From Lachnospiraceae bacterium (GTDB taxonomy: Bacteria > Bacillota > Clostridia > Lachnospirales > Lachnospiraceae): a DNA stretch of 64,000 bases. Of this stretch, positions 7,939-17,396 are shown piece by piece; positions within the stretch are counted from its first letter, which is position 1, and each line of letters starts with the position of its first letter. The notes under the pieces are model-generated. The model was given only the letters and a program-made list of their open reading frames with translations, was not told where the DNA came from and did not search any database. Made by a program: the position numbers and the translations under genes. The stretch covers positions 1-64,000 of the forward strand of contig JAJQCQ010000013.1 of assembly GCA_021202635.1 (NCBI GenBank). The letters are read 5' to 3'.

Positions 7939-8823
7939 TCAGACCTTATCTGTGGCTTTTTCGCCAAACAGACCGGTCGGTTTTACAAGAAGGACAACGA
8001 TCAGCAGGGCAAACGTAAACGCATCTGAAAACGTTGTCCAGCCAAGTCCCTTGATGATGTTTTCACAGATACCGATGATAAATGCCCCGATCACCGCGCC
8101 CGGGATCGAGCCAATCCCGCCGAATACGGCCGCCACAAATGCCTTCAGACCAGGCATTGCCCCCGAGGTCGGTACCACGGACGGATAGTTCGTAAAATAC
8201 AAAAGCGCGCCGATCGCCGCCAGAAACGAGCCGATCATAAAGGTCGTACTGATGACGGAATTGATCTTGATGCCCATCAGGCGGCTTGTCTCGAAATCAT
8301 CTGCCACCGCGCGCATCGCCATACCGATTTTGGTATGATTGATCAGCTGCATCAGAACCACGACAAGCACAATCGTCAGAATCGGCGTCACGACCGTCAC
8401 AACCTTCGTCGTCGCACTCCCAATCTTAATCGTATCGGAAATCACCGGAATTGACGGTACCACCTGTGCCAGGCCGCCGGTCACATAAAGCGCCAGGTTC
8501 TGCAGCAGATAGGAGACACCGATTGCCGAAATCATAACTGACATCCGCGGTGCACTGCGCAGCGGCTTATACGCCACGCGCTCCACCAGAAAGCCCAGCG
8601 CCACGGTCGCCACGATTGTCAGCGGAATAGACAGATACAGCGGCAGGGACGCTGACGCATAGACCAGCACCAGCGCGGCCACCATAAAAATATCGCCGTG
8701 CGCAAAGTTAATCAGCCTTAAAATGCCGTACACCATCGTATATCCGATCGCGATCAGGGCATACTGTCCGCCGACAGAGATACCGGCCAGCAGGTAAGGC
8801 AGGTTTCTGTTAATAAAATCCAT
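7939..8823 (-). CDS. livH: Branched-chain amino acid ABC transporter permease LivH
   Basis: The second membrane permease, 294 residues. It shows the LivH hallmarks ALIAIGYTMVYGILRLINFAHGD near the N-terminus and the ATPase-contact loop MAMRAVADDFETSRLMGI. The start at 8823 is preferred over 8844 because GGAGGAAAACCTAC precedes it. It is separated from livJ by a terminator-like hairpin, so it may be expressed at a lower level than the binding protein. Confidence 0.94.
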   Translation of the reverse strand: MDFINRNLPYLLAGISVGGQYALIAIGYTMVYGILRLINFAHGDIFMVAALVLVYASASLPLYLSIPLTIVATVALGFLVERVAYKPLRSAPRMSVMISAIGVSYLLQNLALYVTGGLAQVVPSIPVISDTIKIGSATTKVVTVVTPILTIVLVVVLMQLINHTKIGMAMRAVADDFETSRLMGIKINSVISTTFMIGSFLAAIGALLYFTNYPSVVPTSGAMPGLKAFVAAVFGGIGSIPGAVIGAFIIGICENIIKGLGWTTFSDAFTFALLIVVLLVKPTGLFGEKATDKV

Positions 8824-8882
8824 GTAGGTTTTCCTCCGAATCATATGATACCCGCGGATTTCTTCGCACTTCGTACGCTCGA

Positions 8883-8925
8883 ATCTCCGCTTCGGTCGGC
8901 GCTTATCGAATGTTTACCGGACATC
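8883..8925. repeat. Diverged copy of intergenic palindrome module C
   Basis: CGCTTCGGTCGGCGCTTA-type sequence followed by a weak inverted repeat. It matches the left part of the module at 23338-23380 and 30213-30261 but has diverged in the right arm. It lies between livJ and livH. Confidence 0.45.
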
Positions 8926-8947
8926 CGGCTCCCCTGGCATCATCATG

Positions 8948-8975
8948 TAAAAGAGGCTGCAACGTGTGCAGCCTC
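8948..8975 (-). terminator. Attenuating terminator between livJ and livH
   Basis: GAGGCTGC and GCAGCCTC form an 8-bp GC-rich stem with a 7-nt loop, followed on the minus strand by TTTT. It lies 80 bases after the livJ stop and before livH. Terminators in this position commonly let the binding protein be made in excess of the membrane subunits. Confidence 0.75.
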
Positions 8976-9056
8976 CCTGCGCCATATATTTATTCTACCG
9001 GGAAAATCAATTGCTCTGTTTTGAAAACTCTCACAATTGATGACGCCTCTCCGCGT

Positions 9057-10220
9057 TTACTGTACGCCCTGCTCCGCTACGAAATCCCATGCTACGGTCT
9101 CGGTATTCGCTACCTTTACGTATGCGGTATCACGGTTCGCGTCGCCGTTTTCAGATTCGAAAGAGATCTCGCCGGTTACGCCGGTGTAAGTCGTGGTCCA
9201 GAGTGCTTCGTTGACAGCAGCCGCATCAGTGGAACCGGCATTCTGCAGTGCCGCAAGCGCTACATAGTAAGCGTCATAACCCATAGCCGTAACAGCCGCT
9301 ACGGTATCATCGCCGCCATTGTTTGCCAATCTGGTACTGTCTTCGTTGATCCACGCCTTGATGTTGGTATCAAATTCTTCGTTCGCACCTTCCTGATAGA
9401 AGGTCGTTACATATACGCTAAGGTCCGTGCCCTCTGCCGCGTTCAGGATCACGTTGGAATCCCAGGTATCGCCAGCCAGGAGCGGAACTTCCACGCCCTG
9501 TGAAGCGGCGGTCGCAATGATCAGCTGCGCTGCCTCAGTAGAGGTCGGAGCAAAGATAACGTCTACGCCCTCATTGATCGCGGTCGTAATATAAGAAGTA
9601 AAGTCTGCAGTGCCCTCCGGGAACGTATCGGAAATCACTTCGCCGCCAAGCGCCTCAAATGCCTGCTCAAAATAATAGCCAAGGCCTACAGAGTAGTCAT
9701 CGCCAAGCTTTGTCAGCACATACGCCTTTGTCGCGCTGAAATTCTCAGAAGCAAAGTTCGCGAGAACCGTGCCCTGGAACGGATCCAGGAAGCAGATACG
9801 GAAGTAATGCGTATTGCCCTCTGTCACCTGTGGGTTCGTGCAGGTAACACCGACTACCGGAATGCCTGCCTCAGCGAAAATATCGGAAGCCGCAATGGAT
9901 ACGCCGCTGCCATAAGAGCCAAGAACAATGGATACGCCCTGGCTTACCAGCTCGGAAGCCGCGGTCGGAGCTTTTTCTGTCGAAGACTCATTGTCCACAA
10001 TCACCAGCTCTACATCATACTCCACACCGTCAATCTCTACGGTCGGCGTCTCTGCGTTCGCGTACTGGATACCAAGCGTCTCCTGCTTGCCGCCTGCTCC
10101 GTTGTCGCCCGATGCCGGCTCAAATACACCAATCTTCACGGTGTTGTCCGCCGCCGATACCGGCGCTACGCTGGCAAGGCAAAGTGCCGCACACATCGCA
10201 ACTGCTGCTAACTTTTTCAT
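9057..10220 (-). CDS. livJ: Branched-chain amino acid-binding protein (LivJ-like)
   Basis: The extracellular periplasmic-binding-protein type 1 component that captures substrate for LivHMGF. The 387 residues begin with a signal peptide (MKKLAAVAMCAALCLASVAP, cleavage probably after VSA). Then come the mature start VKIGVFEPASGDNGAGGKQ and the family segment VIVDNESSTEKAPTAASELV. No convincing lipobox is seen, unusual for a Gram-positive binding protein. The start at 10220 follows AGGAGGAAACAAAA; the ORF-track start at 10274 adds a basic stretch ahead of the signal peptide. Substrate specificity is inferred from the family. Confidence 0.9.
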   Translation of the reverse strand: MKKLAAVAMCAALCLASVAPVSAADNTVKIGVFEPASGDNGAGGKQETLGIQYANAETPTVEIDGVEYDVELVIVDNESSTEKAPTAASELVSQGVSIVLGSYGSGVSIAASDIFAEAGIPVVGVTCTNPQVTEGNTHYFRICFLDPFQGTVLANFASENFSATKAYVLTKLGDDYSVGLGYYFEQAFEALGGEVISDTFPEGTADFTSYITTAINEGVDVIFAPTSTEAAQLIIATAASQGVEVPLLAGDTWDSNVILNAAEGTDLSVYVTTFYQEGANEEFDTNIKAWINEDSTRLANNGGDDTVAAVTAMGYDAYYVALAALQNAGSTDAAAVNEALWTTTYTGVTGEISFESENGDANRDTAYVKVANTETVAWDFVAEQGVQ

Positions 10221-10285
10221 TTTTGTTTCCTCCTCTATTTGTTTTCGATTCATCTGCCGCCGTCCGGCGACCAAATCTGTGGTTT

Positions 10286-10314
10286 ATTTTATACCATTTA
10301 TGTCCGTATGGCAA
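10286..10314 (-). promoter_or_regulatory. livJ promoter
   Basis: Minus strand TTGCCA, 17-bp spacer, TAAAAT, about 65 bases ahead of the livJ start codon. Confidence 0.75.
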
Positions 10315-10346
10315 GGACTTTTGTCTTTTTAATTCAGATTTTTATA

Positions 10347-10407
10347 TTTTTAGGCCACACCTGCAGAGGTTGAAATAACGTAAATCTGGTCATGTGTGAC
10401 CTGTAAC
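10347..10407 (-). repeat. 61-bp inverted repeat, family A (copy 2)
   Basis: On the minus strand it reads GTTACAGGTCACAC, then TGACCAGATTTACGTTATTTC, then GCAGGTGTGGCCT. The internal sequence aligns with copies 29030-29090 and 62477-62537. The distal arm has diverged. It sits between the SGNH hydrolase stop and the livJ promoter. Confidence 0.8.
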
Positions 10408-10411
10408 TATT

Positions 10412-11590
10412 TTAGTCCGCCATAAGAACCGCATTCAGATAAAATGGCACCGCATCATCCTCGTGCGTCTCGATCAGCCGAACCTCGATCCGATGCGTTC
10501 CTTCCGGCATATGCTCTGTAACGGTCAGCAGATCCAGCTTGTCGCCCCAGGTCTCATCAAAATTCGCATCCAGGATTGTGCGTGTCGCCGGATCATCGTC
10601 TACAAGAATCTCTGCGACTGGTGCCGGCTGATTCACGGAACGGCGAAACTGTACGGAAACACCGGTCCCTTCCAGTGAAAACACAATATGCGCGCCCTGT
10701 GCGGAAGCTTCCCAGCCATTTTTAAAGATATCGGTGCTCCCATTCTGCTCCCGGGTATCCTTCGCAAAGCCTTCCACCTCTACGGGAATGCCATTCTTAT
10801 TGTTATAGCGGATGCTGTGCTCATAAGTATTGGCGGTCAGAGGCGCAGGCAAACCATCTGCCGGATCCGTTACGTTCGCGTTCTCCACATACACAGACGA
10901 ATGATTTTCACAAACCGCCCTGTTCTGACCGCCGGATGCTTCCATTCTCTCCCGCACAGTTTCCAGATAGCAGGTAATCACGGACGCCACCAGTTCATGC
11001 CCCGCGTCATTCGGATGCAGATCGTCCGGCGTGATCGCGCGATTTTCAATCCGCCCCGCAAGCAGCTCCGGATAGATGGAGCTCTGCATACTGATGCCCG
11101 GAAGATCATAATGCCGTCCCACCTTCGCGTGCATCAGCTGCGCACTCGCACCGTTGTCATAGCAGACATTATAGATCAGAACAACAGCCGGGGCTGTCTC
11201 ATCAGAGAGCACTCTTCTTACCAGACCCTCGTAAGTCTCCAGAAAATGCGCATTGCTCCCGTCATTGACCGAAAACTCAAGAAACACGACATCCGGTTTA
11301 TAAGAAAGCAGATCTTCGCCGACACGCGCCGCGCCAAACTGTGATGTCGTCGCCCCAATCCCGGCGTTCACATAGGAAACGTCTGCCATCGGGAAATTCT
11401 CCTTCCACCAGGAATACACCAGATACGCATAGCAGGTCTGGGGAGTACTGGAAAGAGACCCCTGCGTAATCGACCCGCCGAGAAAGCCAATCGTCAGCTT
11501 CCCGCCGACGGATGCGCGCCTCATGGCATTTTGCAGCCGCGCATCGTTTCCCTGATTTACTATCCCTGCTGCTCTGTTCATTTCAAACAT
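10412..11590 (-). CDS. SGNH/GDSL-type hydrolase
   Basis: Probably a serine esterase acting on acylated carbohydrate. The 392 residues have the block I motif IGFLGGSITQG with the catalytic Ser, EFSVNDG for the Asn block, and DDLHPNDAGH with the Asp-x-x-His pair. The C-terminal ~170 residues look like a beta-rich accessory domain, as in acetyl-xylan-type esterases. No signal peptide is seen, so it is probably cytoplasmic. The start at 11590 follows AGGAGAGAACGAGT. It is probably transcribed with or just after the 276-residue membrane protein upstream. The substrate cannot be named. Confidence 0.82.
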   Translation of the reverse strand: MFEMNRAAGIVNQGNDARLQNAMRRASVGGKLTIGFLGGSITQGSLSSTPQTCYAYLVYSWWKENFPMADVSYVNAGIGATTSQFGAARVGEDLLSYKPDVVFLEFSVNDGSNAHFLETYEGLVRRVLSDETAPAVVLIYNVCYDNGASAQLMHAKVGRHYDLPGISMQSSIYPELLAGRIENRAITPDDLHPNDAGHELVASVITCYLETVRERMEASGGQNRAVCENHSSVYVENANVTDPADGLPAPLTANTYEHSIRYNNKNGIPVEVEGFAKDTREQNGSTDIFKNGWEASAQGAHIVFSLEGTGVSVQFRRSVNQPAPVAEILVDDDPATRTILDANFDETWGDKLDLLTVTEHMPEGTHRIEVRLIETHEDDAVPFYLNAVLMAD

Positions 11591-11719
11591 ACTCGTTCTC
11601 TCCTGCTGTCCTTTTCAAATTATTTGAGGCACAGGCTTTTCTGCCCGAATGCCTCTTTATCCTCTGCATTCGTAACGGTTCCGTCTATTCGCAGTTACGA
11701 AATACATCGATTTCTATCC

Positions 11720-12514
11720 TTACTCCTCATACGCCAGAATCTCCCGGAGCAGGCCAAGTGTCAGCTCTTCATGCTTCACCGACCCGGAAATCCCGACAAT
11801 CACGTCAATCCCCTCCGGATACCAGTCCATCTCACCAAGCCATCCCTCATCCTGAGAAAGACGGATCCCTGCAAGAATGGTCTTGCCCGCGTTCGAACCC
11901 TCCATCGGCTCCCCATCCTCATCCTCGTTCACCGTGACATAGACGAGCGAATCCTCATCCAGCGAGGCGATCTCCTCTTCTGTCAGATAATCCTCGAGAT
12001 TATTGACATAATCCATCGCCGCCATCGACAGGAAATAATCGTTATCCGCGAAAAAAAGATCCACCTCCTGCGCCGCAAACAGGGTGTAAATGGTCTGCAC
12101 ACTGGTCACGCTCATGGAGTCGGAAGAGCTGGCATCCACCGTAATGGAGCGGTTCACACTCGCCTCATATTTCGAGGTATCGATGCCGTTTCTTTCCAGA
12201 AAATCATTGAGATACTCCTCTTCAAATTCCTCGTTTCCATCACTGTAAGCATTCACCGCCAGGATGTTCAGCGCATATTCGTTGGTCGTGACATAATTAT
12301 AAACAAAATAGATGCATACCACAGCGATCACGGTGACAGCCAGCACCATCTTCGCGTAATATTCCTTAAAAAACTCCCATTTCTCTTTCCCGCGCAGCCC
12401 GGCCATCTGTTCTTTGCCGCTCTTCTGCTCATGATGCTGATAAATATAGGCGTCATCCCCCAACGCACTTTTGAATTTATCCGCATTTTCCGTATGATTA
12501 TGCAATTCTGCCAT
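11720..12514 (-). CDS. Hypothetical single-pass membrane protein
   Basis: I do not recognise the family. The 264 residues begin with about 55 polar residues, then one membrane span (MVLAVTVIAVVCIYFVYNYV), then an acidic extracellular domain with a short predicted helix-rich stretch (EEFEEEYLNDFLERNGIDTS). It resembles sequences in Clostridia with a cytoplasmic N-terminus and a binding-protein-like outer domain, but no catalytic motif is visible. The start at 12514 (MAELHNHTENADKF) is likelier than the GTG of the ORF track. It has its own promoter. Confidence 0.7.
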   Translation of the reverse strand: MAELHNHTENADKFKSALGDDAYIYQHHEQKSGKEQMAGLRGKEKWEFFKEYYAKMVLAVTVIAVVCIYFVYNYVTTNEYALNILAVNAYSDGNEEFEEEYLNDFLERNGIDTSKYEASVNRSITVDASSSDSMSVTSVQTIYTLFAAQEVDLFFADNDYFLSMAAMDYVNNLEDYLTEEEIASLDEDSLVYVTVNEDEDGEPMEGSNAGKTILAGIRLSQDEGWLGEMDWYPEGIDVIVGISGSVKHEELTLGLLREILAYEE

Positions 12515-12636
12515 GAAAAACCAAATCCCCTTTCTGAAATGATTTCCCACACGTTAGCAACGGTTCCTTCCCTCCGGCTCATTTTCTCATTCTGCAGGCC
12601 ATGTTTCCCCCGCAAATATCAATACCTGTTCTGACC

Positions 12637-12666
12637 AGTATACTATCCTTCAAAGTAAACTGTCAA
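12637..12666 (-). promoter_or_regulatory. Promoter of the membrane-protein gene
   Basis: Minus strand TTGACA, 18-bp spacer, TATACT, about 120 bases ahead of the ATG at 12514. Confidence 0.7.
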
Positions 12667-12690
12667 TCACAAACCGGAGAACGCCATCCT

Positions 12691-13653
12691 TCAAACTACT
12701 CCGGTGCCGTCGAAGGCCGGAATAAAGCTCTCCGCGGCAGTTCCGCCTTCCTGGTAAAACCCCTGCTCCACGCCGAGCTGCGCGGCGTAATCCAGAAGGC
12801 GTTCATATTCCCGCTTTGTCACCCGGCGCGCAAGAAGCGGATCGATCGCTGAACTGTCTTCACCGTACATGCTCTGCGCAGATTGCACGGGCGGCGTGTA
12901 CTGGTTCATCAGGCTGATATAAATCTGCTTCCCATAGGTCTCCCACAGATAAGATACTACCTGCTTCGCTTCTCTGACATGCCCGGGAAGCAGCAGATGC
13001 CGCACAAGAACACCGGATGTCATCATCCCCGCTGCATCAAACCGACAGGACGGCTGTTGCCGCACCATTTCACCAAGCGCCTGTTTCGCGGCCTCCGGGT
13101 AATCCTCCGCATGAGAATAACGCATTGCCAGCTGCGGATCGAGATATTTGAAATCCGGCAGATAGATGTCCACCAGTCCTTCCAGCAGCCGCAGCGTCTC
13201 AACCGTCTCATAGCCGCTGCTGTTCCAGACAACCGGCAGGAGCAGTCCTCTCCCCTTTGCCAGACACAATGCCTCACAGACCTGCGGCGTATAATGCCCC
13301 GCCGTTACGAGATTGATATTATACGCGCCCTGCTCCTGCAGCTTCAGAAAAATCTCCGCCAGCCGCTCCACAGAAATCACCGTCCCGGCCTCCCCTCGCG
13401 AAATCGCGCGATTCTGGCAAAAGACACACCCCAGCGGGCAGCCGGAAAAAAATACCGCGCCAGAACCGGCTTTCCCATTCCGCTTCGCGCTCTGCAAAGG
13501 AGCTTCTATTCCGGAAATACATGGCTCTTCCCAAAAATGCAGCGCAGCACGTGCAACATGGATGCGGGCATCCACATGACAGCGCCCTTTTTGTCCTCCT
13601 TCTCTGTCCGCTTTGCAGGCGCGCGGACAGAGGGTACACGGTTTTGCTTCCAT
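12691..13653 (-). CDS. Radical SAM protein, PflA-like
   Basis: A member of the pyruvate-formate-lyase-activating-enzyme-like radical SAM family. The 320 residues carry CTLCPRACKADR near the N-terminus, an extra cysteine motif typical of this subfamily, then the SAM/[4Fe-4S] motif CPLGCVFCQN and downstream YLPDFKYLD and RHLLLPGH, which recur in these proteins. The ORF track extends 110 codons upstream, but that part overlaps the preceding exporter gene in another frame; the ATG at 13653 follows GGAGGAAAGCC. Its partner glycyl-radical enzyme, if any, is not encoded here. Confidence 0.85.
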   Translation of the reverse strand: MEAKPCTLCPRACKADREGGQKGRCHVDARIHVARAALHFWEEPCISGIEAPLQSAKRNGKAGSGAVFFSGCPLGCVFCQNRAISRGEAGTVISVERLAEIFLKLQEQGAYNINLVTAGHYTPQVCEALCLAKGRGLLLPVVWNSSGYETVETLRLLEGLVDIYLPDFKYLDPQLAMRYSHAEDYPEAAKQALGEMVRQQPSCRFDAAGMMTSGVLVRHLLLPGHVREAKQVVSYLWETYGKQIYISLMNQYTPPVQSAQSMYGEDSSAIDPLLARRVTKREYERLLDYAAQLGVEQGFYQEGGTAAESFIPAFDGTGVV

Positions 13654-13694
13654 CAGGCTTTCCTCCGGCATCCGGCTTTTCACAGCCGCCACAA

Positions 13695-14612
13695 TCAAAA
13701 TTTTTTCTCCGCTCTCTTCTTTTCCGGGACCGCCAGGACAAACACAGTGGCCACAATCAGCACAAATCCCAGAAGATCCATCCCGACAAAGGTTTCCTTC
13801 ATACAGACAACCGACAGCACAGTGGCCGCCACCGGCTCCACACAGGCAAACAATCCGGCCTGTACCGGGCCGATCAGTTTTACGCTGTGCAGATAAAGGG
13901 AAAAGCTGGTCATCGTACCGAAAATAATAATCACAAGCAAAACTCCGATCAGCTGTGCATCCGGCAGGGGCATATGCCGCCACGGCTGCATCAGCCCCGT
14001 CAGCACAATCCCGCCAACCAGCATTCCCCAGGCCAGGATGAGGGGCGCCGGAAACTGCGTAAGCAGCCTTCTCGGCTTCACCGTATAGATCACGAGAGCT
14101 ACCGCAGAGAGCAGTCCCATACCCAGAGCCTTCTGAGAAAGGGCGAGCGTACCGGGTCTGCCGTGCGTCGCAATCAGAAAAATGCCGCTAAGGGCCAGAA
14201 GAACAGCAAGCACCTCTTTTCGTTTCGGCCTCTGCCGTTCCGAAACACACACATAGACGACCGTCATCGCCGGTCCGAGATATTGAATGACCGTCGCCGT
14301 CCCCGCATTCGACCACTCAATCGTCTGAAAATAAGAATACTGACAGAGCATCATGCCTGCGATCGCATAAACCAGAATATCCGCCGCGTTGCGGCGCTCC
14401 TTCCAGACCGACAATGCCCTTTGACAATCCCGAATCAGAAAATACAGCAGCAAAAGGGTTCCGGCACCCGTCAGCCGGATCGGCACCAGCCAGCTCGCCG
14501 TCACATCCTTATGCTGAAATAAAAACTGCCCGCATACACCGGAAATCCCCCACAGCACGCCGCCGGTCAGCGCGCACACGATTCCCTTAATTCTTGTTTT
14601 TTTCGAATCCAT
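13695..14612 (-). CDS. DMT-family transporter (EamA type), first of two
   Basis: A drug/metabolite-type membrane exporter with about ten hydrophobic segments in two repeated EamA halves (GVLWGISGVCGQFLF in the first, FGTMTSFSLYLHSVKLIGPVQAG in the second). The ATG at 14612 follows GGAGAGGAAA and gives 305 residues; the ORF-track start at 14645 lacks a site. It lies 66 bp after a related transporter, so the pair probably arose by duplication. Substrate unknown. Confidence 0.85.
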   Translation of the reverse strand: MDSKKTRIKGIVCALTGGVLWGISGVCGQFLFQHKDVTASWLVPIRLTGAGTLLLLYFLIRDCQRALSVWKERRNAADILVYAIAGMMLCQYSYFQTIEWSNAGTATVIQYLGPAMTVVYVCVSERQRPKRKEVLAVLLALSGIFLIATHGRPGTLALSQKALGMGLLSAVALVIYTVKPRRLLTQFPAPLILAWGMLVGGIVLTGLMQPWRHMPLPDAQLIGVLLVIIIFGTMTSFSLYLHSVKLIGPVQAGLFACVEPVAATVLSVVCMKETFVGMDLLGFVLIVATVFVLAVPEKKRAEKKF

Positions 14613-14678
14613 TTTCCTCTCCACGTTGCCTTCCTTTGTTGTCATTTCACAGCCCGTAACTGTTCCGTACCTTTACAG

Positions 14679-15599
14679 TTACCGCTGTTTTCCTTTCTCT
14701 TTTTCCGGCAGCTGCGCCAGGATAATTGCCGCGAACATCAGCACACAGCCGGACAGCTCTCTTGGGGCGAGACTCTGCCCGAGGAGCAGCCAGCCAGACA
14801 GCACAGAAAACACCGATTCCAGACTCAGAATCAGAGAAGCGACCGTCGGATCCATCCCTCTCTGCGCCACAATCTGAAGCGTATAGGCCACGCCGCAGGA
14901 AAGAACCCCCGCATAACCAATCGGGAGCCGCGCCTGCCAGATTGCATCCGGAGACGGCGTCTCAAACAGAAGCATTGCCACTCCGGAGAGCAGCCCGCAG
15001 ACAAAAAACTGAATGCAGGACATCCGCACACCATCTGCCAGCGGAGAAAAATGATCAATTACCAGAATATGTACCGCGAAAGCGGCAGCGCACAGCAGCA
15101 CCAGCAAATCGCCGCCTCCGACCGTAAACCCTTCCGTAATACAGAGCAGATAAAGCCCTGCCACCGCGAGCAGGACACACAGCCAGAGCCTTCCCCCTGC
15201 TTTTTTCTTCAGAAAAATGCCAAAGACCGGCACCAGAACGATGTACATGGCTGTGATAAACCCGGCCTTGCCTACCGTTGTATACTGAATCCCGATCTGC
15301 TGCAGAGCACTCGCCACAAAAAGAGCCACGCCACAGCAGACTCCGCCGAGTAAGAGCGTATGCCGACCGGCCGTCTGCCGGGAAAAATCGGCAGGAGCTT
15401 GCCCGCCCGCCTTCTTTTTCTGCCCATCCAGAAATAAGATACATGGCAGCAGCACAATCCCGCCGATAATGCTCCGCGCAAAATTAAACGTAAATGGTTC
15501 TACATAATCCATGCCGACGCTCTGTGCCACAAACGCGGCGCCCCAGATCGCCGCTGTCAGAAACAGAAGCAGCGGATTGCGCAGGGATGTCTTTTTCAT
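14679..15599 (-). CDS. DMT-family transporter (EamA type), second of two
   Basis: A second ten-helix EamA transporter, 306 residues. The first half contains AAIWGAAFVAQSVGMDYVEP and the second CGVAYTLQIVAQRGMDPTVAS, both typical. The ATG at 15599 follows GGAGAGGAGACAG. It belongs to a different subgroup from its neighbour. It starts 81 bp after the cca stop and may be co-transcribed with it. Confidence 0.87.
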   Translation of the reverse strand: MKKTSLRNPLLLFLTAAIWGAAFVAQSVGMDYVEPFTFNFARSIIGGIVLLPCILFLDGQKKKAGGQAPADFSRQTAGRHTLLLGGVCCGVALFVASALQQIGIQYTTVGKAGFITAMYIVLVPVFGIFLKKKAGGRLWLCVLLAVAGLYLLCITEGFTVGGGDLLVLLCAAAFAVHILVIDHFSPLADGVRMSCIQFFVCGLLSGVAMLLFETPSPDAIWQARLPIGYAGVLSCGVAYTLQIVAQRGMDPTVASLILSLESVFSVLSGWLLLGQSLAPRELSGCVLMFAAIILAQLPEKEKGKQR

Positions 15600-15680
15600 C
15601 ACATCTGTCTCCTCTCCCCTTCTCTCATCCTGCCGAAACAGCTCCCCGTGACAGGCCAGACGGTCTTCCACCTGCCGCTT

Positions 15681-17015
15681 TCATCCCAGCTCACGGCTGC
15701 GCTCCAGAAGATAGCTTTTCGTATTATGCTCCGGAAATTCCAGGACATCAAAAAGAAGCTCCCGCAGCAGAACGCCCAGCGCTGGTCCCGGCTTTCTTCC
15801 GTCCGCGATCAGATCACTCCCGGAAATCGCCAGCTCTTTCATCGAAAGGCAGTCCCCATGTAGCTTCACATCCCGCCAGATATGCTCCACTTCCTTTAAA
15901 TAATCCAGCTTCTGTCCGATCACATCCGGGTGCTGTGCCAGAACGTCCGAACGCTTCACCTGCAGAAAAAGCTCAAACAGCTCCCTCCCGCCGATCTCAT
16001 AGGCCGTCCTCCTCACGTCATGGGCATTTAGCTTCGGGTAACGGGAATGATTGCGCACCAGGGCACAAACCTGATTCGTTGTCTCATTGTCAAACTTCAG
16101 ACGTCTCATGATCCTTCTGGCAATCACTTCACTGTGCGCCGCGTGCCCGTGAAAATGGTCAATCCCCCGCTCGTCCGTCTCGAAAACCTCCGGCTTTCCC
16201 ATGTCATGGAAAAGCATCGTCAGACGCAGCACCTTGTCTGCCGCAATATTCTGCATAGCGACCAGGGTGTGCTCCCCTGTCGTATAGGCATGATGCGGGT
16301 TATGCTGGCGCTGTACCATAATCCGATCAAATTCCGGCATAAACACAGCCGTAAGTCCACACTCATAGGCCAGCCGGAGAATGTGTGGCTTCGGCGCGGT
16401 CACCATTTTCACCAGCTCCGCCTGGATCCGCTCCGCGCTCACCTTTGCCAGCGTGGGAGAAAGCTCCCGCATGGCTCCTCTTACTCCGTCGGATACCGTA
16501 AACCCAAGCTGCGCCGCCAGACGCACCGCCCGCATCATACGAAGTGCATCCTCTCCAAACCGCTCGGCCGGATTTCCCACACACCGAATCACACCCGCGC
16601 GCAAATCCTTCAGCCCTCCAAAAAGATCTACCAGGCCAGACTCCGCAGAAAACGCCATTGCATTGATCGTAAAATCGCGGCGCTTTAAATCCTCCTCCAG
16701 GCTTGATGTAAACATGACCTCCTTCGGATGCCGCCCATCCTCATAGGCCCCGTCGATCCGGTAAGTCGTCACCTCAAACCCTTCTTTTTCGTCCATCACA
16801 GTCACGGTACCGTGCTGAATGCCGGTATCAATCGTCCGCGCGAACAGCTGCTTCACCTGCGACGGGGATGCCGATGTCGTAATATCCCAGTCCTCCGGCC
16901 TTCGCCCCAGCAGGGAATCCCGTACACAGCCTCCTACCACATACGCCTCATATCCATTTTCATGTAAAACCCGAAGAATCCGCTCCGCTTTCGTTGGAAT
17001 CTCAATTGTTGTCAT
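15681..17015 (-). CDS. cca: CCA-adding tRNA nucleotidyltransferase
   Basis: Adds or repairs the 3' CCA end of tRNAs, consistent with the tRNA-Thr at 145 lacking encoded CCA. The 444 residues contain the nucleotidyltransferase motifs VVGGCVRDSLLGRRPEDWDI, with the metal-binding acidic pair, and RRDFTINAMA. ERIQAEL follows, and then an HD-type domain (FHDMGKPEVFETDE, HGHAAHS). AGGAGACGCC precedes the ATG. Confidence 0.95.
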   Translation of the reverse strand: MTTIEIPTKAERILRVLHENGYEAYVVGGCVRDSLLGRRPEDWDITTSASPSQVKQLFARTIDTGIQHGTVTVMDEKEGFEVTTYRIDGAYEDGRHPKEVMFTSSLEEDLKRRDFTINAMAFSAESGLVDLFGGLKDLRAGVIRCVGNPAERFGEDALRMMRAVRLAAQLGFTVSDGVRGAMRELSPTLAKVSAERIQAELVKMVTAPKPHILRLAYECGLTAVFMPEFDRIMVQRQHNPHHAYTTGEHTLVAMQNIAADKVLRLTMLFHDMGKPEVFETDERGIDHFHGHAAHSEVIARRIMRRLKFDNETTNQVCALVRNHSRYPKLNAHDVRRTAYEIGGRELFELFLQVKRSDVLAQHPDVIGQKLDYLKEVEHIWRDVKLHGDCLSMKELAISGSDLIADGRKPGPALGVLLRELLFDVLEFPEHNTKSYLLERSRELG

Positions 17016-17072
17016 GGCGTCTCCTTATGTCTTTCCTTATCCTATGACCTTTTGCCGCTTATATCATAATCC

Positions 17073-17126
17073 GTAACGATTCCGAACAGCCTGCCTTTTC
17101 ATTTTGATGCTGTTCTGAACGGTTGC
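17073..17126. repeat. Palindromic repeat family B (copy 1)
   Basis: Bounded by GTAACGATTCCGAACAGC and GCTGTTCTGAACGGTTGC. Its reverse complement also matches the left interior of the copy at 19127 (ACAGCATC-AAATGAAAAG). Confidence 0.8.
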
Positions 17127-17197
17127 CATAATCATATCACAAGCGCGATTTTAAGAAAAGACAAAAGTAAAAAAACTGTGATTCCGCGGAAAATCCA

Positions 17198-17226
17198 TTT
17201 ACTTTCCCGATTTTCGATGTTATAGT
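17198..17226 (+). promoter_or_regulatory. Promoter of the trigger-factor-like gene
   Basis: TTTACT, 17-bp spacer, TATAGT, about 170 bases ahead of the chosen start codon. Confidence 0.65.
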
Positions 17227-17396
17227 ATGTTTGGTTTTTGTTCCTGTCTCAGCACATATTTCGACAGACAGAGACAGGCTTCTACATGAAAATAACTCTG
17301 CGAAGACGTGATCCGCTTATACGGACTGCTTCCTTTGTGCTTCGGTATCTGTTGCAAAAACCATCACCGGTTTTTCAGAAAGGAAGGTTTTTTAAT

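Larger units (their letters stand above)
17016..17396. other. 381-bp divergent intergenic region between cca and the trigger-factor-like gene
   Basis: It contains a family B palindrome (17073-17126), a plus-strand promoter (17198-17226) and a leader of about 165 nt with no recognised RNA motif. The ORF-track extension upstream of 17397 has no ribosome-binding site and I reject it as coding. Confidence 0.65.

Noticed and set aside
12691-13983. N-terminal extension of the radical SAM protein in the ORF track
   Set aside because: The extra 110 codons overlap the preceding exporter gene in another frame and read as low-quality sequence; a good start lies at 13653.
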